Below, in pieces: positions 13,501-30,900 of a stretch of 64,000 nt of DNA. How positions within the stretch are numbered: the stretch's first letter is position 1; every line of letters starts with the position of its first letter. The notes under the pieces are model-generated. The model did no database searches. It was given only the letters and a program-made list of their open reading frames with translations, and was not told the DNA's origin. Source of the stretch: Euglena gracilis (taxonomy: Eukaryota; Euglenida; Euglenophyceae; Euglenales); assembly GCA_039621445.1 (NCBI GenBank), contig CP154956.1, forward strand, positions 27,534,667-27,598,666. The letters run 5' to 3'. The position numbers and the translations under genes were made by a program.

Positions 13501-15898
13501 AAACACGACTCATCAGTTTTTGGGATTGCATTGCACACCTCCCAATGGCAGCTGGACCCTTCACAAAGGCAGGGCAAAAAGAAGGCACCCCAATGGCACC
13601 CCTAAAGGCCCTCCCTCCCCACCAGCCCAGCATACCCCCAGCGCTGGAGGACCACCAGGCTCCCGACAGTAGGGTGGAACCTTCCCATCTACAGGGACTG
13701 CTGCAAAATTAAAAATTGAAGGTGGAAAAATATGGCAGCCTCAGCAGGGCGGTCCTCGAGAAAAATAAAAATCCAAACTCTGCTGTCCCAACGCATTCAA
13801 CTAAAATCCACAGGAATGAATGGGAAAAAAATTCAACATTTTGCGGCGAAAACAGGTCCACATTGGGGAAAAAAATGATTCTTGGGAGCTTTAGACACCT
13901 GCTAAACCAGCAAAAACAACAAAAAACAACAAAAACAATGCATTTTCAACTTTTGGGGGGGGGGGTTTCGGCAGACCGGCCCTTGGTCGGCCCTTTGGCC
14001 CAAGGGGGGGCGGTCATTATGGAATAAAAAAAAAGACTTTCCTGTCCCTTAAGGACCACCCTGGGACTCATCCAAAACGGTAGAAAAAAAAATTGGCAGT
14101 TCAATGCAAAACAGGGGGAATGTCCGAAAACTTCCCAAAAATTTGGCGGTTGCATCCCAAATGGTAGAAGACTATTTGTGGCATTTTGCCACACCAATTT
14201 TTCCACGCCACTTTTGGTCATTGTCCATTCCCCCCCCCCACGGTGTAAGTCGTCCGAGCAAGGTGGACGAGAGTTCATGGCATCGGAGGGGCCAGAAGAC
14301 ACGCACATGCCTCCGGGTGTGTGCTCACTTGGACACCCCAGCGACGCATGCAGGGAGGGCAGTGGAGAGGGGTCTGGAAAGGCACTGCTTGACGTGTCTG
14401 GCCAATTAGTCCCGGAAGGGTGATGCTGCAATGCAACTCGACCGGAGGTCGCCAGGCAAAGAAGACACGTGGAGAGTTGGCCATCTCACCACTGCAGGAC
14501 CAAAAACACACCAGAACAGGCACAGGCACAGCCACACACCCTGTTGGACGGTGAAAAAGAGGAGCTCGTCGGCCAGCATCAAGGACAACATCGGATCCAT
14601 GCCGGTGTCCCCGATGGATCCCAAAAACGTCGCGTGGTGCAATCGCCCTCGATCCATTGCTTCAAGCATGGTTTGCCAACTTGTCGCTTCCCATCAGCCC
14701 GCCAGTAGGTAAACAGATGGGCAGTCGCAATTCACAACGCCCCATTCACAACGCACACACGCGCTACACACGCGCACCCAAAGAGGGCAGTGCCTCCCCG
14801 GGCCGGCTGGACCCCCTGTTCGCCCCCCCCCCCCGGCAGGAGACAGCGGCCCGGCCCGGTCCTCCAGGCCGCGGGCCACCATGGCGCTGTGCCACGCCGT
14901 CTGCCGCTGCCCGCTGGCGGCCGTCGCTGTCTCGCACATCCCCTCCAGCACCGCCTCCTCCGCCGGCCGCAGGGCCCGGGGCCGCCCACCCGTCCCGGTC
15001 CGGGGAACCCGGGAACCGCAGCGAACCGGAAAACGGGCGGAAATGCGATCGGTGTTGTGTCCATCTGCTCCGGAGGCAGACACAACACGTGTGTCGGAGG
15101 ACCAATCAAGAACCCTTGGGGGGCCCAAAGACAAAAACAAACTGGCTCAGAAGTAAACCGGTTTAGAGCGCCGGGCTGACCCACTGGGGGCAGAATGGGC
15201 GTTGGTGGGCATTCAACCCTAAGCAACCACCCCCATAGCGGCTGGCTTTCCCAGTAAAGGTGCCGGTGGAAGCTTGATGTAACTGTAGAGGAGCTTGCGT
15301 GGTCATTTGACACAGTCAACCCTCCAAAAAGGCACAAAAATGGGATAATGCAACTGGCGTCAAATTTGTTTGAAATTACCTTTCTGTTGTCCCTAACAGG
15401 ATATTAGGAGGAAACTGGGCGGCGTTGGAACATCATTTGAACCGCAAAGAACACCCATTCAATCACTTGAGTCCGCAACTTGGCTGCAAACCCCAAATTT
15501 TCTACCGTGCCACCGTGCTCTTTTTTACCCACCTCTTCCATTATACCTTTCTTGCCACACAAAAATCAAACACCGAGGTTTCTTCCCACCAACGTGGGAA
15601 TGAAGGCTCGAGGGTCCTTTGCATCAAAAAGGCACCCTCTCGCCCCAGACAACCCTGCCTGACCCATCCTACGTGCCTCAATAGTGGGCATCCCAGGGAG
15701 GAGTGCGTTTGAATGCAGCCCAAAGGAAATCCAGCTACGAAAATGAACTGGCGAACAACGTGTGCCGACAGGGCTGTCTGTTGTGCCGAACACGCCGCTG
15801 CCTGGTACTCCGTGCCGACCCCTGAGCGGATCCGCACCGTTCAGCAGCATGGCCACCGCGATCAGCATGCCGGCCACCGACGGCACCGCGGCCACCAC
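1384..15898 (-). CDS. Receptor A: dCache-type membrane receptor, 13 exons, 3' end outside window
   Basis: Spliced gene on the minus strand (high to low coordinate). Exons: 15838-15898, about 14844-15064, 14540-about 14660, 13083-13245, 12891-12950, 12541-12587, 11685-11806, 9804-9904, 8270-8379, 5186-5357, 4743-4857, 4021-4241, 1384-1588. Phases agree at all ten junctions from 14540 onward; the first two junctions are uncertain. The predicted ectodomain has features I associate with dCache_1 (PF02743): [10 protein letters not shown] as the early strand, [12 protein letters not shown] as the central strand, and [15 protein letters not shown] as the closing strand. A single transmembrane helix and a basic juxtamembrane segment follow. 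The likely role is sensing an extracellular small ligand and signalling inward. The intracellular part in the window (68 residues) matches no family I recognise, so the output is unknown. The N-terminal membrane anchor was not found. Receptor B lies 850 bases upstream in the same orientation and is a probable paralogue. Confidence 0.72.
1895..2280. repeat. F4 repeat: GGTAAGAACCGG / GCTTAGACAAGG units
   Basis: The pair of phrases GGTAAGAACC and GTGGTGCTTAGACAAGGG occurs at about 1918-1992 and again at 2218-2275, with G runs between them. A related GTGTTTAGACCAGGG phrase sits at about 22758. Confidence 0.6.
2946..3668. repeat. Compound tetranucleotide array (ACGT, TATG, GGAT)
   Basis: ACGT units near 2955-2990 pass into TATG/TGCA units to about 3490 and then GGAT/GGGT units to 3668. 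Divergent interruptions repeat within the array: the ATGCATGCATGCATGAATGC block near 3240 recurs near 3436. This suggests an internal duplication of about 200 bases. Confidence 0.95.
3740..3990 (+). repeat. F6 repeat next to a microsatellite, copy 1
   Basis: A 250-base block with GGGGTCAAAGCTACCCACCC, GGCCTCAGTTTTGCAGG and GGGTATGACCCACAAAA. A diverged copy in the same orientation is at 34060-34260. Both copies directly follow a CATA/TATG-type array, so array and block travel together. Confidence 0.7.
4021..4241 (-). CDS. Receptor A exon, transmembrane helix
   Basis: Begins at an AG acceptor with [20 protein letters not shown], then a hydrophobic stretch [20 protein letters not shown] and YGVIVW, then the basic stop-transfer [14 protein letters not shown]. 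Typical of the single helix that follows a Cache ectodomain. It starts in phase 0, matching the previous exon only if that exon ends at a GC donor. The donor is GTGTAT (exon end 4021) or GTGTGT (4023); only the first fits the phase of the next exon. Confidence 0.82.
4242..4742 (-). other. Receptor A GC-AG intron, 501 bases
   Basis: Begins CAG|GCATCT and ends GGCAG|ATC on the minus strand. No GT donor in the exon gives both the right phase and the right spacing to the membrane helix. The GC choice gives 24 residues from the closing strand to the helix, as in receptor B. Apart from A-rich sequence at 4390-4560 I see nothing else in it. Confidence 0.6.
4743..4857 (-). CDS. Receptor A exon, closing strand of the Cache fold
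   Basis: One split base then 38 codons: [16 protein letters not shown] then [18 protein letters not shown]. The second phrase matches the usual last strand of dCache domains (hydrophobic strand then P/D-x-D-[FW]). Receptor B has EVGWLLVLALPESVVY at the same place. Acceptor AAG|G, phase consistent with the exon at 5186-5357. Confidence 0.78.
4966..5000 (+). repeat. Short telomere-like CCCTAA stretch in intron
   Basis: Four imperfect CCCTAA/CCCTGA units inside the intron between 4858 and 5185. Too short to be a telomere; an interstitial relic or chance. A weak counterpart is GGGTTT/GGGTTA at 38287-38315. Confidence 0.5.
5186..5357 (-). CDS. Receptor A exon, second half of the Cache fold
   Basis: Contains [17 protein letters not shown] then [15 protein letters not shown] and ends LAWRNATFA. 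The NAT site is a potential N-glycosylation site just before the intron; receptor B has NAS at the equivalent spot. Very GC-rich (many GCG, CTG codons). The 5' edge could be one of several CAG or AG positions in the GC-rich run; the one chosen (5357) keeps phase. Confidence 0.72.
5358..8269 (-). other. Receptor A intron, 2.9 kb
   Basis: Holds a TATAAGTGGGGGTTTCT repeat field (5885-6090), the complete inverted-ended element R1 copy b (6091-7153), further TTATAAGTGGGGGG sequence (7390-7505), a pyrimidine-rich stretch (7745-7830) and unremarkable AT-rich sequence to 8200. The open frames around 7565-7910 have no supported splice sites or family likeness. Confidence 0.5.
6091..7153 (-). mobile_element. 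R1 element copy b, 1063 bases with inverted ends
   Basis: Bounded by GCTGAGCTCTTAT (6091-6103) and TTAAGAGCTCAGC (7141-7153). Its left third is the reverse complement of copy a and copy c; its right part is a threefold tandem repeat of about 160 bases (starts near 6595, 6750, 6910) with CCCGAAACGATGTTTTTTGG and GCGTTTTTCGACCCGC. No transposase frame, so it is non-autonomous. A target-site duplication is not obvious because both flanks are G/C runs. Confidence 0.7.
8270..8379 (-). CDS. Receptor A exon, central Cache strand
   Basis: One split base, 36 codons, one base left over. Contains [20 protein letters not shown] then [12 protein letters not shown]. The pattern P-V-x(3)-G-x-E-L-G-A-V-A is the central strand of dCache, corresponding to GDVAGVLAVQSPVDLVGD in receptor B. 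Acceptor GTGCAG, donor GTATTC; phases fit both sides. Confidence 0.8.
9105..9335 (+). repeat. F2 repeat (AGGCGCCTT family), copy 1
   Basis: Starts with TAGGCGCCTTAAAAACC and carries GGCATCGCTGGAACATTG and GACCCCGTTCGATAGCCC. The same landmarks recur in order at about 49285-49660, 51716-52030 and 54985-55330. Confidence 0.75.
9340..9590 (+). repeat. F3 repeat (GGGTGCGCTTCTATTTGG family), copy 1
   Basis: Phrases GGGTGCGCTTCTATTTGGAC, TTGACTTTCTTCAGAA and CGCGCTTCTATTAGGGGGG recur in order at 19690-19925. The copies are diverged and oriented alike. Confidence 0.7.
9804..9904 (-). CDS. Receptor A exon, Cache middle segment
   Basis: 33 codons plus two bases: [20 protein letters not shown] then [13 protein letters not shown]. 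The F-Y-V-x-G/A pattern sits where dCache proteins usually carry R-x-W-Y-x-x-A, and SGFSFSF is a strand leading into the next exon. Acceptor TTCGCAG. Donor GTGACC gives phase 2, which fits the exon at 8379; the alternative GTACTG five bases earlier does not. Confidence 0.72.
9905..11684 (-). other. Receptor A intron, 1.8 kb
   Basis: Contains interrupted CA/TG sequence (9980-10090), a C-rich stretch (10410-10460), GGTGTCCACAGGTGAACCAC-type tandem units (10985-11090; related units at 12385-12450) and an F5 repeat with CCCAAATATAAAGCCCCCCC (11587-11685). No further coding evidence. Confidence 0.45.
11685..11806 (-). CDS. Receptor A exon, ectodomain
   Basis: Two split bases then 40 codons: [40 protein letters not shown]. 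Contains a potential glycosylation site (NAS). Less GC-rich than its neighbours. The weak acceptor (AAAG) lowers confidence, but phases fit both neighbouring exons and the donor CAG|GTGGCA is good. The opposite strand also has an open frame (11634-12083, 149 codons) with no recognisable content. Confidence 0.55.
12541..12587 (-). CDS. Receptor A small exon (47 bases)
   Basis: 15 codons, [15 protein letters not shown], with a split base at each end. Acceptor CACTGCAG, donor GTGAAG. NGT is a potential glycosylation site. Joined to the upstream exon it gives ALHRNGFWTNGTL in phase. Too short to stand alone; the phase agreement on both sides is the main support. Confidence 0.6.
12891..12950 (-). 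CDS. Receptor A small exon (60 bases)
   Basis: [19 protein letters not shown], 19 codons with split bases at both ends. Good acceptor (TTTGCTTTCAG) and donor GTCTTA. GLFGIAL looks like a buried beta strand. It follows LLNGTVR of the previous exon in phase. Confidence 0.68.
13083..13245 (-). CDS. Receptor A exon, first Cache strand pair
   Basis: Two split bases then 53 codons: [54 protein letters not shown]. The phrase [10 protein letters not shown] followed by Y-A-G-Y is the characteristic N-terminal part of dCache domains (leucine-proline, strand, G, then G-Y). NGT near the end may be glycosylated. Acceptor TTCGCAG, donor GTGTGC, phases fit both sides. Confidence 0.82.
13246..14539 (-). other. 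Receptor A intron, 1.3 kb
   Basis: AT-richer spacer with an A-rich stretch (13690-13945) and a G run at 13955-13965. No repeat family or exon recognised. Confidence 0.4.
14540..14660 (-). CDS. Receptor A exon, helical region before the Cache fold
   Basis: [19 protein letters not shown] then [16 protein letters not shown], ending in phase 1 at CAGG|GTGTGT; phase fits the exon at 13245. The 5' edge is not fixed (an acceptor near 14655 gives an in-frame start). Probably the long helix that begins the ectodomain. Confidence 0.6.
14844..15064 (-). CDS. Receptor A exon, very GC-rich
   Basis: Frame [13 protein letters not shown] then [20 protein letters not shown] and [19 protein letters not shown]. 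Codons are almost all G/C-ending, unlike the flanks. The acceptor GGAGCAG fits phase 1 from the upstream exon. No convincing GT donor is visible at the 3' side, so that boundary is a guess. Confidence 0.55.
15838..15898 (-). CDS. Receptor A exon, N-terminal hydrophobic segment
   Basis: 20 codons, [20 protein letters not shown], plus one base; acceptor CTGCGCAG, donor GTGCGG. It could be a membrane helix or, by likeness to GLMASAILLDD in receptor B, the first ectodomain helix. No start codon exon was found upstream. Confidence 0.6.
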
Positions 15899-16107
15899 CT
15901 GCGCAGACAGGGAGGGGGGGGCAGCCGGTGACCGGGCATCCACCGCAATGGAGTTCGAATTCCAAACGGACCATGGCGAGATTCCCATATTGAAGATGTG
16001 CTGGCATAGGGAGTGCATGCCGCTGAATGAAAATTCCTTGGTGGAGTTCCCCAACCTCGAGAATCAGATGCTCTTGAACAAATGGCCCCCCGGCGCTGAG
16101 AACAGAC

Positions 16108-16410
16108 TTCATTTAGTGCGACATAGAAAATTTTTTTCTGTGCTGCGTGCGCCACGGCACCGGAAATTTTGTGACCGCGTGCGCCGCGGAAGATTTCTTT
16201 CTGTGTGTCGTGCCGCGGAAGCGCCGCGTGTAGCCATCCCACCCTGTCCATGCCGCGACAAAAAAAAAGCATGTGCCGTGGGTGCATTGTGGTGGTGCGC
16301 CATGGCAGCGTTTCAGGTGCGACGCGGGTGTGTCGCGCCAAAAACTCGATTGTGCGCTGCGGAAATTTTTTTTGCGCTGCGGCAAACTTCGCCGCGGCGC
16401 ACTAAATTCA
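16108..16410. mobile_element. 302-base hairpin-like element with inverted ends
   Basis: Ends are ATTTAGTGCG (16112-16121) and CGCACTAAAT (16398-16407). The interior is built of GCCGCGG/GTGCGCC words alternating with A or T runs (AATTTTTTTC, TTTTTTTTGCGCTGCGG), so much of it can fold back on itself. No coding capacity. It sits between receptors B and A. Confidence 0.55.
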
Positions 16411-16747
16411 AATCTGGCTAAGAAGAGGATTTGGAATGATGTCAGTTATGGAGAACCCGGAGTCCAACCCCACAAGCCACCGATTCGCTGTATTTAACAA
16501 ATAAAAAAAATAAATCCCCAAAAAAATCACTCATCAACCGGGGGGAGCAAATAAAACCAGAATCACACCAGAGTTACTCACCCGGCCAGGGGGAGCAACA
16601 AAAGAGGACTGGTGTAAGGGGTCCCTGGCCACTCACCACGCAGCAAACTGGGCCAGAAGCGAAGTTAGCGCCGGCCATAAACAGACAAGAAGCCTTAGTG
16701 CAACTAAGGGGGAGCAAATAAAACCAAATTCTTGTTTTTGATGAGAG

Positions 16748-25450
<8,703 letters not shown>

Positions 25451-25799
25451 TTGGCGAGCTGGACCCCCATGACGGCTCGCGACACGTCGCGACTGAGTGA
25501 TAAATGTACAAACATGATGCACACCATGCTATCTATGTTTCTGTGTATACGTTGTGTGCCATATACTCAGAGTCCAGGCCCCAATGGGGGCGGCAACCAA
25601 ATAAGCGACACAGACAGAGGAAATTAAAACAGAAACCAAAATATACCAGTGATTACACATTTTCATTAAAAATGCAAAATCAATTCCTATCTATTCTTTT
25701 GGGTAATTTTGGGGGAAAACAAAAGCCTTGAACTTTGTATGCTTTGAACCTGCAAACAACCCAATTCATACACAAATAGAAACCATCAGTCCAAAGCAA

Positions 25800-26040
25800 A
25801 TCAAACCAGGCTCCCCTGGGAGATTGTCAGGATCGTGGGCATCGTGTCAGGTCCAAAATCAAAACTTCTCAAATATTCCTCCTTGGCCAGCCTGCCTGAA
25901 AGTTTAACAAACTTTGTCAACAGCAGGCATGTCGGAATCAACTTTGTCAGCAGAAGGTCACAAGAAACAAACAGCAAACGGAAAAGCATTAACTTTACTA
26001 CAATAAGTGATATATGCGAATTCTTTTAGTCCTGCATGCA
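25800..26040. other. Spacer between receptors C and B
   Basis: Unique AT-rich sequence with no supported exon, upstream of receptor B exon 1. A promoter would be expected nearby but I see no recognisable motif. Confidence 0.3.
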
Positions 26041-26089
26041 CCAACACAAGCATGAGGTACCATGTATGTGTGGCACGCACATACATATG

Positions 26090-26237
26090 TACATGCATAC
26101 ATACGTACACACACACACATACATACAGACATACATACATACATACATACATACATACATACATACATACATACATACATACATACATACATACATACAT
26201 ACATACATACATACATACATACATACATACATACATA
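26090..26237. repeat. CATA microsatellite with T tract
   Basis: About 140 bases of (CATA)n ending in a T9 tract and a GC-rich segment. Confidence 0.97.
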
Positions 26238-26261
26238 CTTTTTTTTTGTGTGGTGGCCAGG

Positions 26262-26365
26262 CCAGGGAGGTCACGCAGCATGCACTGAGTGGCCCCTCCC
26301 CGTCCACCATGGCTGTGAGGCGACCAAGCCCCGCCTGCAGGGACATGGATGCCGTCAACCCCTGC
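26262..26365 (-). CDS. Possible GC-rich exon, unassigned
   Basis: Minus frame LTASMSLQAGLGRLTAMVDG then EGPLSACC after an acceptor TTGGCAG. The 300-base GC-rich island 26260-26560 resembles the coding islands of the receptors, but three frames are open and no family likeness decides. It would fall between receptors C and B. Confidence 0.3.
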
Positions 26366-27009
26366 CAAGTGGAGCCGCATGAATGGGTCTCCGCCGAGGC
26401 AGGCCCCGCGCCGGGGCCAGGGTTCCCCCCCCCCCATTCGTGCTATGCGTGCTGGGAAGACTGCCCGGAGCAAGGCTGCCGCGACGGGGCAAAGCCGTTG
26501 GTCGAGAGTCCCCTTAGCGCCGCAGATGATTTTGTCCCTCAGCCCCCCTGTAGGACCGTTATGAACAGTGAGCAGAGTGGAATTCCCAATGCAACGTCAT
26601 GACTGCCGCATGACTGAATCCTTTCTTCCAAGACGACTTCCCACACTGTGCATGTGTAGAAGGTGAGAGCTCCCTACAACCAGTGGGGGCCTCGAAATGG
26701 CACACGTAAGGGGTGTGGGCAGCCCTCAGCACTCGAGAAAATAGCTGTACTTGAACGTCCAACCAATCCAATATGTGGAAGTTACATGCTTTGTTGCAAC
26801 GAATTGCAGCCTATTTGTCCGTTACATCTGCACCTGTGGCAGCGTTTAGCACCATCCACGAGGTGAGGTCGTGCGTGGCACAACCGTAAGCGGCCTTTTC
26901 CAAAAGCCCCCCCGAATCGGACAATTAATAAACCATCGGTGGCAGCGAGTACCCCCCCATTCGATGGGTGGCCGGTCAACGACGGGGGCAGGGCATACTG
27001 GACACACCT

Positions 27010-27340
27010 CCTTTGTAAATGAAATGTGGTGCATAGAACTCTAGTGGAGGGTTGGAAGGGCTTCTGACCAAAAACCCAAAACCCATTTTGGCTTTGCTCA
27101 AATTAATTGCTGATGAGGTCAGCTGGGAATTGAAACGGCGCTCGTACTGTACAAAGACAATTGGGTGTTTGATGCTGAGGGGACAAGAAGCGTGTTGGCT
27201 TTCTGTCGCAACTGATAGAAAACCCGTACCACCAGTCCTGGCTGCTGAAAAAGCTCGAGTGGCAAAAATCCTGGAGGGCGGGACGATCGTGGAGGACGGA
27301 TAATCCCCAGACCAAGCGTCGGAGCTAGCGTCAGAGGAGG
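27010..27340. CDS. Coding-like segment, strand undecided
   Basis: Open frames on both strands: minus has GFLSVATESQHASCPLSIKH and FGFLVRSPSNPPLEFYAPHF; plus has ILALLKLIADEVSWELKRRS and AAEKARVAKILEGGTIVEDG then a stop. It follows receptor C's apparent stop. The minus reading could be a downstream exon of receptor C; the plus reading would be the only plus-strand gene here. I cannot choose. Confidence 0.3.
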
Positions 27341-27707
27341 TGTGATGGGAAAGGGGGAGCCATGCAGTGACGGCTCGATACCCGATGGATTGTAACCAAA
27401 GGAAGGTGGGGGTTGGCTGAGGCCTACCTAGGCATGGGGGGAGACACGGGTACGGCTCGTTGGATGATGGGCAGACTTGGCCCTGCTTAGAGTGGAAAAG
27501 TCGGTTGGGGTGATTGGGGATTGTGGCTTTTCTCCACCAAGGTCTATGAGAGTGCAGAGTGGGCATGTCCCATATCATAATGCTTAGAGAACAGTGAATG
27601 ATGCTGAATGGACGTGAAATACTCTTGAGGAAATATGCACTAATACTTCCCATTGGCCGACCACAATGAGCTGTCAAACCCGGGCCCAAAGGGATAGACT
27701 CCAATGT

Positions 27708-27921
27708 TTATTCTGCAACACGCAGATTCTGTGACGACGCCCGATTCTGCACGCAGAGGCGGTCGGCATCCTGTGCCATCGCCCTATCAAACCCGCCTAC
27801 TATGAAAGGGAAAAAAAGAACGTGCCGATAGAAAAGCCTGCCCCAGGCCAAGAGGAAGAGGACGGCAATAAACCCCGAAAGGGACATGGCACCAGTGGCA
27901 GAGACGAGATGGTAGGCCGGA
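27708..27921 (-). CDS. Receptor C terminal exon, transmembrane helix
   Basis: One split base then PAYHLVSATGAMSLSGFIAV, LFLLAWGRLFYRHVLFFPFI, VGGFDRAMAQDADRLCVQNR, and RVAE-stop. One helix with aromatic and basic flanks. The TAA stop lies within AATAAA. A donor GTGTTG at 27721 would instead splice onward before the stop. Confidence 0.6.
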
Positions 27922-30900
27922 CTATTGGAGATGGGACTTCGGCACCGAGATCCACATGGCAGTCTTCGATTTACGTGCCCAGATTGAGCCTGAAACTTAA
28001 AAGTACAAAGACATGGTCGATTGTTTACGGAGACAACAGAGATGGGAACCCCCTTTGTGTAAGACACCTTTGAGGGGACATGGATGGCAAAGTCAGCACC
28101 CAGACCGCCGGACAGCAACAGAGGGAAAAAAAAACAGGCATGGCCAATCAGACACGCGCTTCGCACGAAGGGGCGTAAGACTGTGGGATGCACCGGGAAA
28201 CTGCAGGGTGGGGCGTTACGGCATGCTGAAATGAACCTCACACCCTCCACAATCAATAAACCATCCCGGCCTGTCCCACCTTGCGCCTATCCAAGGACCC
28301 TCTCATTTGCTGCTCCTTAGCATGTCGAGACACATAGGAGGAGTGAAAATCATCAAAAGTAAGCCTACAAAACATTCCCATATTTACCAGCTGGATTGTG
28401 TGCAGATTGCTAAAGGGCCACAGGCATGACAACTGTGAATGCCAAACAGTGAAACGTAATTTGATTCCAAAATGTTTCTGGTGTTTGGGGAAGAAGAGTT
28501 TGTTCATGTCCTCATGAAGATTTCCTTCAACAACAAATAAAAAACAGAGAGATTCTTTAATAACTTTTCTGGGTTAACAATGCATTTGCCATGCACCGCT
28601 CCACAGAAATATTGACACAAGATAACCTAAGATACAAAAGACGTCACGAGAGCTCTCCCTCAATGACATTGCTTGGTAAATAATCCTGGCATTTTGAATT
28701 TTGGCGTTCTTGCACTCTCCACCATCAGACCCTGCGTTGGTTATGACGAAGCAGGCAATGGGGGAAATGCAATGAGGAAAAGAACGGTCTGTGGAGGGTG
28801 ACACTACTCGGTTGTGAGCTAATGGCATGCAGCCATTCAAACGGAGACTAAGGCTGATACTGAGAAATTTACTATTGACGACCAAAAACCATGCTGGAAG
28901 GCCAGGCCAGTGGGCAATGCTGTGAGGGGGGCAAACAGATTTGCTGCTGTATATTGTTTTTTTTAAATAAAAAAAACCTGGATAATCATATTCTCCTCAA
29001 GCAGTGTGTGTCTTCCAAGATGGCCTTTATCAAGAGGGCTATGCGGGATATCTCATTTTTCATCCGAGATGTCACGGGGAAGCCCAGCAGAACTTTAGCC
29101 AGGACCGCCAAAAAAAAAAGGAAGTTGGAGGTCCCAGTGCGCCAGTTCACCCTACGTCATCAAAATGATAATGCCGTGGATTGGGAAGGGGGCAAACCCT
29201 GGCCGTATGGGCCAGTTGGGTGATTTTTTGATCTCAGAAGACCAGGTATCACCGCGAAAACAGGCTTATGGGCAGACTTCCGATTGAGAAAATTTAACTC
29301 TGCTTCGGAACAAAACCCCGAACTTCGGCCACATGATCACACAGCAATGTTCAGAATTTGGGACAGAGAAACCCTAGGTTGAGAACCTGTGTTTGGTTGG
29401 AGCACGGAGTTTCATTCAATCACTATAGAGCAGCAATGAAAGGGTTCAATGATGTCGCAACCACCCATTGAAATTTAACGCCACATTTATAATGGTTCCG
29501 TCAGTCAGTATAGCCATGAGGGGAACGACACGGTTGTTAAATCAAACAGAACAACCAGAAGGGATGCGGACAAGAAACCATTTTTACTCCAACCTACAAC
29601 AGGTGAGCAGCAGCCACCTGAACCCCATCAGCTTGTGGGGACAACAAAATTGTTGAATTTCACCCTTGGGCGTATGGGGCGGACTGTCATTCACACCAGC
29701 TGGTTTGAAGCAAATATTTTTTTTCCAAAACAGGTGTGTATACTTCCCAACGAGCTGTCAGTTAGAAATTAGGGAGAAATTGTTGAGGAGCCGCTGGATG
29801 AAGTGAAAAGCTGGAGCACAGGCAAGACCTTTGCATTTATCCATGAAAAAAAAAAGAAAAACTACACAAACAATATGCTGAAAATAACGCCAGTTTGAGC
29901 AGGGGATGCATCCTTGGTCAACCAATTGATTTATGATTTCGAGGGAGGAGCATTGCGAACGAATATATCTCATAACCCGCTGTGTGTGTGGGAACACAAG
30001 CATGTTGCATGATATTTTCTGGTAGCAGATGCCAACAGCAAAGGGCTGCTTATCCCCACTCCGACAAATGATGTCACTAGCATTTATCGTGTAACAGCTC
30101 TGAAATCAAAGATGCAGGGCATCTCTCCTAAAAAATTCTTTGTGTCATCACAGCAGGTTTGGGAACACATCAGGTGTAAAGGGGTGCAGAAAGCTTGGTA
30201 CCACAACTCCAAAAAAAAAATCAGAACTCCATGTTTTGCTTTCTTACCGGAGACTTTTGGTCCGCTTTGTGAACCCTACACCGTCATAAGTGGTTTTACA
30301 GGCTGCTGTGTGGCTGTTGTGTGTGATCGTCTTGGCCTCTGTGCAGAATGAGCAGAAAAAAAGGAGGGTTTCTCGCATTTGGTTCCAACCGAGGACACCC
30401 ATGGGTATCGGACATTTGTGGGTATCGGATATATGGGGGGATTAGGTGGAGGCTGTGGATGGGCCCTGAAAAGCACTGGACTTGGCAGGTAGGGAATGCG
30501 GTGGAAAGGGATGATATCAAATGGTACACAATGATCGGCTTTTTTGCCCAGATTGGTGGTGAGCCTAATTTTGCAGCTGCAAAATCATGGGGGCTTTGGA
30601 CAAACTGGGCTAGAGAAATTGGTGACCAGGCAAAAATGTTTATGGGTGTTGTTTACACTTCTCGGGGCTTCTGATGAACATTATGACAACCAACGTTCAG
30701 CATCAAATTAGCGTGGTCAATAACTCATGGCTGATGGCCATTGCCATCATCCCTTCTTAATCCCAGACTGATTGGAGGGAGGGGACTGGGGGAACCATGA
30801 ACCTCCAGGACTGATCCTGGCTGCGATATGTCAGCAACACTGCATTGCATTGCAAAATATGAAGCAGACACTGGGGTAAAAAAAGCGAGGCTGCGATGGG

